Positions 15,474 through 20,121 of a stretch of DNA of 20,121 nucleotides are shown in pieces; the first letter of the stretch is position 1, and every line of letters begins with the position of its first letter. Position numbers and translations under genes: made by a program. The stretch is taken from NCBI GenBank assembly GCA_947254465.1, contig CAMYEU010000007.1:1-20121 (forward strand). The letters run 5' to 3'. The notes beneath the pieces are model-generated. The model saw only the letters and a program-made list of their open reading frames with translations, had not been told where the DNA came from and searched no databases. The DNA comes from an uncultured Gemella sp. Lineage in GTDB: Bacteria > Bacillota > Bacilli > Staphylococcales > Gemellaceae.

Positions 15474-16135
15474 TGTTTGATTTTTCAAGAGTTAATTGGG
15501 ATAAAGTACAAGATAAAACAATTGAAACACTTATTATGACTTTTGAGTCACTTATTGCAGTGTTTATAGTTGGTTTATTTTTAGGGTTATTATTATACTT
15601 AACATCTAATAGTAAGAGTGCATTTGGACGTGGATTTTACGCTGTTGTTACGGCGATAGTTAATATTTTTCGTGCAATTCCATTTATTATCTTAATTGTA
15701 TTATTAATTCCATTTACTAAGTTTTTAATTGGTACAATTATTGGTGTTCAAGCAGCTATTCCTGCACTTATTATTTCAGCAGCACCATTTTACGCTCGTT
15801 TAGTAGAAATTGGATTACGTGAAGTAGATAAAGGTGTAATCGAGGCTGCTCGTGCGATGGGAGCTAAAAATTCAACGATTATTTTAAAAGTTTTAATTCC
15901 AGAGAGTTTACCAGCAATAATTTCAGGGTTAACTGTTACAGCTATTGCATTAGTTGGTTCAACAGCGATGGCAGGTGTAATTGGAGCTGGGGGGCTTGGT
16001 AACTTAGCATACTTAGACGGATTCCAACGTAACAATAGTACTTTGACTTTTGTAGCAACAGTATTAATTTTAATTATCGTATTCGCTGTACAAATTCTTG
16101 GTGATACAATTGTTAAAAAAGTAGATAAAAGATAA
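15473..16135 (+). CDS. metI: Methionine ABC importer permease
   Basis: A 220-residue inner-membrane permease of the MetI type, of normal length. Five hydrophobic segments are visible (about 20-44, 55-82, 85-105, 145-170 and 190-213). The EAA loop that contacts MetN runs through EAARAMGAKNSTIILKVLIP (124-143). GGAGG is 7 bases before the ATG, and the start overlaps the metN stop by one base, which indicates coupled translation. A terminator follows within 10 bases, so metQ, the substrate-binding lipoprotein that usually completes this operon, is not encoded here and must lie elsewhere. Confidence 0.93.
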   Translation: MFDFSRVNWDKVQDKTIETLIMTFESLIAVFIVGLFLGLLLYLTSNSKSAFGRGFYAVVTAIVNIFRAIPFIILIVLLIPFTKFLIGTIIGVQAAIPALIISAAPFYARLVEIGLREVDKGVIEAARAMGAKNSTIILKVLIPESLPAIISGLTVTAIALVGSTAMAGVIGAGGLGNLAYLDGFQRNNSTLTFVATVLILIIVFAVQILGDTIVKKVDKR

Positions 16136-16143
16136 ATATGAAG

Positions 16144-16177
16144 AACAAGGTAGCAAAAGGGCTATCTTGTTTTTTTA
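16144..16177 (+). terminator. Intrinsic terminator of metNI
   Basis: An 11-bp stem (16144-16154 and 16161-16171, one G-U pair) has a six-base loop and a run of T residues to 16177. It follows the metI stop by 8 bases. Confidence 0.9.
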
Positions 16178-16217
16178 TGTAATTATTTAAAATTATACAT
16201 AAATCACAAAATGAATA

Positions 16218-16278
16218 GGAATAACCCAAAAATCATTATTTCGTAAAAAGTGATTTTTCAGAGTTACTCTTGTTTTTT
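16218..16278. repeat. Intergenic hairpin, copy 2 of a related family
   Basis: Arms at about 16218-16238 and 16250-16271 pair imperfectly (GGAATAACCCAAAAATCA against TGATTTTTCAGAGTTACTC) and are followed by a T-run at 16273-16278. The AAAAATC arm end, the GTAAAAA loop segment and the GAGTTRCTC outer arm recur in the hairpin at 1506-1558. It may act as a second terminator behind metNI. Confidence 0.5.
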
Positions 16279-16386
16279 ATGTGTGTAATAGAGGTTTTGT
16301 AAAATATATAATTGATGATATTATTAATTATTAAAGGAGAAAATTATAAAATATTAATGTTTTACGAATAATTGATATCAAAATAG

Positions 16387-16415
16387 GTTAAAAAAACTTG
16401 AAAATGTGGTAAAAT
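16387..16415 (+). promoter_or_regulatory. Probable promoter of the rbgA operon
   Basis: TGGTAAAAT at 16407-16415 gives an extended -10. The -35 position 17 bp away reads GTTAAA and is poor. It lies 57 bases before the rbgA start. A TTGAAA at 16398 is only 6 bp from the -10 and cannot serve as its -35. Confidence 0.45.
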
Positions 16416-16472
16416 AGTAAAGACTGTTTAAATAAAGAAATTTATAAAAAAGAAAGATAAGGAGATAAATTT

Positions 16473-17351
16473 ATGGTTATTCAATGGTTTCCAGGTCATA
16501 TGGCCAAGGCAACGAGAGAAGTTAAAGAAAAGCTGAAATTAGTAGATATAGTTTTCGAATTAGTAGATGCACGCTGCCCACTTTCTTCACATAATATGTA
16601 CCTAGATGAAGTAGTGAAAGATAAGAAAAAAATAATTATATTTAATAAAATTGATTTATGTGATAGAGCTGAAACTGCAAAGTGGAAAAGTTATTTTGAA
16701 AATAAAGGATATACAGTAGTTTATACAGATGCAAAAAATAGTAATAACTTGAATAAAGTAATAGATAAAGCGAAAGAAGAACTTGCAGAAAAGATTGCTC
16801 GTCAAGTAGCTAAGGGAATTAAACCAAGGGCAATTAGATCAATGGTAATAGGTGTTCCTAACGTTGGGAAGTCAACGTTTATCAATAAACTTATTAAGAA
16901 GAATGTCGCTAATACAGCTAATAAACCTGGTGTTACGAAGAAACAACAATGGTTAAAATTAAACAAAGATATAGAATTATTAGATACTCCAGGAATTCTT
17001 ATGCCTAAATTTGATAATCAAGAAATTGGTAAAAAATTAAGTTTAATAGGTTCTATAAAAGATGATATTACGCCATTAGATGATGTAAGCTTATATTTAT
17101 TAGAGTTATTAAAACATAATTATTTAGAGAATTTAAATAATCTTTACAAGATAAATGTTACTACTGAGGATGAAAATGTCTATATTATGGAAAAAGTAGC
17201 TGAAAAGAGATTTAAAAAAATCGGTGGGGACTATGATTACGATTCAACTATAAAGCTATTAATCCAGGATTTTAGAACACAAAAATTTGGACTTATTACA
17301 TTAGATAATTATAGTAATTTATTAGAAAATGAGGAACAAAATGAAAATTAG
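16473..17351 (+). CDS. rbgA: Ribosome biogenesis GTPase RbgA (YlqF)
   Basis: A 292-residue circularly permuted GTPase needed for late assembly of the 50S subunit in Bacillus. The motif order is permuted as expected: G4 NKID (58-61), then G1 GVPNVGKST (127-135), the G2 threonine T155 in KPGVT, and G3 DTPG (171-174). The N-terminal WFPGHMAKA is typical of the family. The C-terminal helical domain (about 200-280) corresponds to the RNA-binding part. AAGGAG lies 8 bases before the ATG. The gene overlaps rnhB by 11 bases and leads a three-gene operon. The pairing with rnhB is common in Bacilli. Confidence 0.95.
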   Translation: MVIQWFPGHMAKATREVKEKLKLVDIVFELVDARCPLSSHNMYLDEVVKDKKKIIIFNKIDLCDRAETAKWKSYFENKGYTVVYTDAKNSNNLNKVIDKAKEELAEKIARQVAKGIKPRAIRSMVIGVPNVGKSTFINKLIKKNVANTANKPGVTKKQQWLKLNKDIELLDTPGILMPKFDNQEIGKKLSLIGSIKDDITPLDDVSLYLLELLKHNYLENLNNLYKINVTTEDENVYIMEKVAEKRFKKIGGDYDYDSTIKLLIQDFRTQKFGLITLDNYSNLLENEEQNEN

Positions 17352-18117
17352 TGAAGTAAAAGAACTCTTAAATCAAGAAAATATTTCCGAAGAAATACTT
17401 CATGAATTAAAAAAAGATGAGAGAAGCGGAGTTCAGAAATTACTAACAAGCTATGCAAAGAAGCAAGAAAAAAAACTTTTTTATAAAAAAGAGTATGAAA
17501 AAAAATCATTTTATGAAAATAAATGTTATAATAGTGGATGTAAGTATATTTGTGGTATAGATGAAGTAGGAAGAGGACCGCTTGCTGGACCAGTAGTTGC
17601 TGCAGCGGTAATCTTAAAGCAAGATAGCTATTTCGAAGGATTGAATGATTCAAAAAAATTATCAGAAAAAAAACGTGAAGAATTATATGAACAGATAAAA
17701 AAGGAAGCTGTTGCATATGCAATTTGTGAAGTAGATAATATTGAGATTGAAAAATATAATATTTACAATGCAGCTCGTATAGCGATGCAAAGAGCAGTAG
17801 AAAAATTAGAAGTTAAACCAGATTTTTTACTTATTGATGCTATGCCGTTTGAGAATTATCCAATACCGAATTTTAGCATGGTAAAAGGTGATGAGAAGAG
17901 TGTGTCTATCGCAGCTGCTTCAGTAATAGCAAAAGTATATCGTGATAATTTAATGAAAGAATATGCAAAAAAATATCCATATTATGATTTTGAGAATAAT
18001 GCAGGATATGGAACAAAAAAACATTTAGAAGGTTTAAAAGAATATGGAATAACACCAATTCACAGAAGAGACTTTGAACCTATAAAATCAATGATACAAG
18101 GAGGAAAAAATGAGTAA
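17341..18117 (+). CDS. rnhB: Ribonuclease HII
   Basis: A 258-residue RNase HII that cuts RNA in RNA/DNA hybrids and at single ribonucleotides in DNA. The N-terminal extension of about 70 residues, as in Bacillus RNase HII, precedes the catalytic core. The core starts with GIDEVGRGPLAGPV (D74, E75); next come NDSKKLS (102-108), LLIDAM (D166) and the ASVIAKVYRD stretch (D202), which together complete the DEDD site. The ATG at 17341 is preferred over an in-frame ATG at 17329: AGGA at 17332-17335 lies 5 bases before the former and would be inside the coding region of the latter. It overlaps rbgA upstream by 11 bases and the RNase J2 gene downstream by 8. Confidence 0.95.
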   Translation: MKISEVKELLNQENISEEILHELKKDERSGVQKLLTSYAKKQEKKLFYKKEYEKKSFYENKCYNSGCKYICGIDEVGRGPLAGPVVAAAVILKQDSYFEGLNDSKKLSEKKREELYEQIKKEAVAYAICEVDNIEIEKYNIYNAARIAMQRAVEKLEVKPDFLLIDAMPFENYPIPNFSMVKGDEKSVSIAAASVIAKVYRDNLMKEYAKKYPYYDFENNAGYGTKKHLEGLKEYGITPIHRRDFEPIKSMIQGGKNE

Positions 18118-19966
18118 TAATAGTGGAATAAGTATTTCTAAAAACTTACAAAATAATAGTAAAAAAAATAATACTCAAATAAAGAAGAAAAATAATAGTC
18201 GATCTAATAATAAAATAGTAGCAAAAGAACAAACTAACAATTCTAAACAAGTAGTAAAGAAAATTAACAGTGTAAATAAAACTAAATCTCAAAAAAATAA
18301 AGCAAAAAAATTAGCAAAAATTCGCATTACTCCATTAGGAGGGGTGGAAGAAGTAGCGAAAAACATGTATATGGTTGAAATCGGGGATGAGATTTTTGTT
18401 CTTGATGCAGGGTTAATGTTCCCTGAAACAGAGATGATCGGTATTGATGCAGTTATACCTGATATAAGTTACCTAGTACGTAATAAACAAAAGATTAAAG
18501 GGATTTTCTTATCAAATGGACATGTAAGTTCGATGGGAGCTGTACCATATATTATTGATAAATTAAAATGCCCAGTCTATGGATCTAAATTAACAATTGA
18601 TTTATTAAAAAATCACCTTAAACAACTAGGTATTAAGAGAAGAATCAAGTTTTACTATGTAAAAGATAATAATAAGTATGACTTTAATAATGCTAGTGTT
18701 ACATTCTTCAAGACTACGTACTCAATGCCGGATTCTTTAGGTATCTGTATTGAAACTAGTCAAGGAAATATTGTTTATACTGGTGAGTTTAAATTTGATC
18801 AATCGGTAAGTAAAGAATATAAATCTGATATCGTAAAAATTAGTACATTAGGTCAAAAAGGTGTTCTTGCTTTATTAAGTGATTCAAGTAATGCTAATGT
18901 TAAAGGATATAATGTTCCTGAAAATGAAGCGGCAGAACAAATTGATAATGCATTTTATCAAGCAAACAAGCGCATTATTGTAACTTGTTATTCTTCTAAC
19001 TTCCTAACAATCTCTCATATTGTAAGAGCAGCATTAGCACAAAATAGAAAGATTTTACTTTTAGGTCAAGCTATTGAGGCATCTATCAGTACTGCTAGAA
19101 ATATGAATTACTTACAAATTGAAGATAGCAATTTAATTTCAATTGAAGATTTAAAAGACTATCCACAAAATGAAGTGTGTATTCTTTCTTCAGGTGATCA
19201 AGGAGAGCCAATTGAGGCTATGAAAAATATTGCTGAGAAGAAAATTGATGGAATTCAAATTGAATCAGGCGATACAATTATGATTGCTGCAACACCGTCT
19301 CCTAATATGGAAGTTATGTTATTCCAAACATTAAACTTATTAGTTAAACTTGGGGCAAATGTAGTAACAGCTTCTAAACGTCTTCACGCTGCTAGCCATG
19401 CAACAAAAGAAGAGTTGAAAATGATGTTAAACATGCTTATGCCAAAACACTTTATCCCTGTTCAAGGAGAATTTAGAAATCTTCGTAAGCATGCAGAAAT
19501 CGCAGCTGAAACAGGAGTTGTAGCTGAAAATATTCATATTTTAGCTAAAGGAACTACTTTAGAATTAAGTGGAAATAAATCTAAAACATTATTAAACAAT
19601 ATCCCTGTAGGTAATATTCTAGTTGATGGACGTGGTATTGGGGATGTTGAGGATAGTGTATTAAAAGATAGAAAACTTTTATCAAATGATGGTATCTTTG
19701 TAGCGTCGTACGCAATCAGTAAAAAAGAGAAAACTCTAGTAGGTAGACCAGTTATTCAAACAAAAGGTTTTGTATATGTTAAGAAGAGTATGGAGTTAAT
19801 TAAAGAAGCGGAAGAAAAAATTATCGAATACTTAGAGAACAATCCTATTAAGAGTATTAGAGAATGTGCAGCCGTGAAAGCTGAAATTAGAAGTATGCTT
19901 TCAAGTTTACTATATGATAATACTAAGAGAAAACCAATAATAATTATTAACTTTTCATTAATTTAG
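18110..19966 (+). CDS. rnjB: RNase J2-like protein with degenerate active site and Asn/Lys-rich N-terminal tail
   Basis: A 618-residue member of the RNase J beta-lactamase/beta-CASP family, closest by eye to RNase J2, the partner of the active nuclease RNase J1 in Bacilli. Family members are about 555 residues. The excess is an N-terminal tail of about 65-70 residues, mostly Asn, Lys, Ser and Gln. The beta-lactamase core begins near 71 (IRITPLGGVEEVAKNMY). Metal-binding motif HxHxDH is replaced by NGHVSS at 136-141. The next histidine of HSIPD is Y204. The TGDFKFD aspartate is E226. The late histidine of PVHGEYR is Q452. Both histidines of the HxSGH motif remain (H426, H430). The beta-CASP and C-terminal parts look complete to FVYVKKS and TKRKP. 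Catalysis is therefore unlikely; a structural role with RNase J1 is likely. AAGGAGG 5 bases before the ATG supports the long start. Confidence 0.88.
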   Translation: MSNNSGISISKNLQNNSKKNNTQIKKKNNSRSNNKIVAKEQTNNSKQVVKKINSVNKTKSQKNKAKKLAKIRITPLGGVEEVAKNMYMVEIGDEIFVLDAGLMFPETEMIGIDAVIPDISYLVRNKQKIKGIFLSNGHVSSMGAVPYIIDKLKCPVYGSKLTIDLLKNHLKQLGIKRRIKFYYVKDNNKYDFNNASVTFFKTTYSMPDSLGICIETSQGNIVYTGEFKFDQSVSKEYKSDIVKISTLGQKGVLALLSDSSNANVKGYNVPENEAAEQIDNAFYQANKRIIVTCYSSNFLTISHIVRAALAQNRKILLLGQAIEASISTARNMNYLQIEDSNLISIEDLKDYPQNEVCILSSGDQGEPIEAMKNIAEKKIDGIQIESGDTIMIAATPSPNMEVMLFQTLNLLVKLGANVVTASKRLHAASHATKEELKMMLNMLMPKHFIPVQGEFRNLRKHAEIAAETGVVAENIHILAKGTTLELSGNKSKTLLNNIPVGNILVDGRGIGDVEDSVLKDRKLLSNDGIFVASYAISKKEKTLVGRPVIQTKGFVYVKKSMELIKEAEEKIIEYLENNPIKSIRECAAVKAEIRSMLSSLLYDNTKRKPIIIINFSLI

Positions 19967-19977
19967 TAATGAAACAT

Positions 19978-20059
19978 AACGGGAAATAAGAATAAGGAAC
20001 AACTCAAATATCTTTTATATAAAGTCGAATTTGAATTGCTCCTTATTGTTCCCGTTTTT
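19978..20059 (+). terminator. Long hairpin terminator after rnjB, copy 3 of the related hairpin family
   Basis: Arms 19978-20009 and 20029-20056 pair (CGGGAA...AATAAGGAACAACTC against GAATTGCTCCTTATTGTTCCCG), with a five-base bulge near 19986-19990 and a 19-base loop, followed by a T-run. The GGARCAACTCAAA arm resembles the hairpin at 1506-1558. It follows the stop codon by 11 bases and ends the rbgA-rnhB-rnjB operon. Confidence 0.8.
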
Positions 20060-20073
20060 AGTCTATATAGAAG

Positions 20074-20121
20074 CTGTCTCTTATACACATCTCCGAGCCC
20101 ACGAGACATCTCAGGATCTCG
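20074..20121 (+). other. Illumina Nextera transposase adapter and index (artefact)
   Basis: 20074-20092 is the 19-base Tn5 mosaic end CTGTCTCTTATACACATCT. 20093-20107 continues with CCGAGCCCACGAGAC of the Nextera read-2 adapter. The next eight bases, ATCTCAGG, sit in the i7 index position and ATCTCG begins the P7 side. The GC content also differs sharply from the host. This is untrimmed library sequence at a contig end, not part of the genome. Confidence 0.98.

Larger units (their letters stand above)
16178..16472 (+). other. Long A/T-rich intergenic region before rbgA
   Basis: The gap between metI and rbgA is 337 bases. Besides the metI terminator it holds a hairpin of the related family (16218-16271), a clear AAAGGAG at 16333-16339 with no usable reading frame after it, and the probable rbgA promoter. 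I see no gene or structured RNA that I can name. The orphan ribosome site could be a relic of a lost gene. Confidence 0.5.

Noticed and set aside
16333..16369. Clear AAAGGAG ribosome site in the metI-rbgA gap, followed by an ATG at 16357
   Set aside because: The ATG is about 17 bases away and its frame (MFYE) stops after four codons. No longer frame starts at a normal distance, so no gene is called.
17348..17722. 124-codon open frame on the minus strand within rnhB
   Set aside because: It is antisense to a well-supported gene with clear catalytic motifs, and its Leu/Phe/His/Tyr-rich product reflects reversed AT-rich codons.
20074..20092. Tn5-type mosaic end, which could suggest a transposon boundary
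   Set aside because: It continues directly into Nextera adapter and index bases, so it is library sequence and not an insertion.

Overview
The window is about 20 kb of chromosome from a very AT-rich Bacillota (class Bacilli), roughly one third GC by eye. Strong AAGGAG-type ribosome sites, sigma-A promoters, T-run terminators, a T-box leader, a PurBox and a cre-like site all fit a Bacilli host. Gene content and order (ytoI-nrnA, purR with glmU, rbgA-rnhB) resemble reduced, host-associated Bacilli such as Gemella or staphylococcal relatives. The genus is my inference. There is no phage, plasmid, insertion sequence, CRISPR array, tRNA or rRNA. The last 48 bases (20074-20121) are not biological: they match an Illumina Nextera adapter with an index, so the genuine sequence ends at or before 20073.

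Layout, left to right: terminator of an unseen upstream gene; a lone GT4 glycosyltransferase (176-1378); polA (1595-4234), preceded by a large hairpin; NAD-type glutamate dehydrogenase (4470-5729) with a cre-like operator over its promoter; a two-gene minus-strand operon of alpha/beta hydrolases of the CE7/AXE1 type (7548 down to 5785), whose second member has lost the nucleophilic serine; a CNNM/CorC-type membrane protein (7770-9071); purR-glmU (9289-11518), overlapping by 8 bases with a PurBox inside the promoter; ytoI-nrnA (11790-14103); a methionine T-box followed by metN-metI (14149-16135); and an overlapping operon rbgA-rnhB-RNase J2 (16473-19966). Nearly every transcription unit ends in an intrinsic terminator.

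How the genes work together: purine nucleotide control (PurR) is transcriptionally tied to UDP-GlcNAc synthesis (GlmU). YtoI is a sensor-regulator paired with NrnA, which degrades nanoRNA and pAp. MetN and MetI form the cytoplasmic and membrane parts of a methionine importer switched on by uncharged tRNA-Met, but the binding protein MetQ is not here. RbgA (50S assembly), RNase HII and an RNase J2-like protein are co-expressed, joining ribosome assembly and RNA turnover.

Most unusual points: the RNase J2-like protein has lost most metal-binding residues and carries a 65-70 residue Asn/Lys-rich N-terminal tail; an apparent pseudo-esterase sits next to an intact paralogue; three intergenic hairpins share a related arm sequence; and an 18-bp perfect palindrome lies between the divergent esterase and CNNM genes. 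I found no convincing new defence or mobile system.
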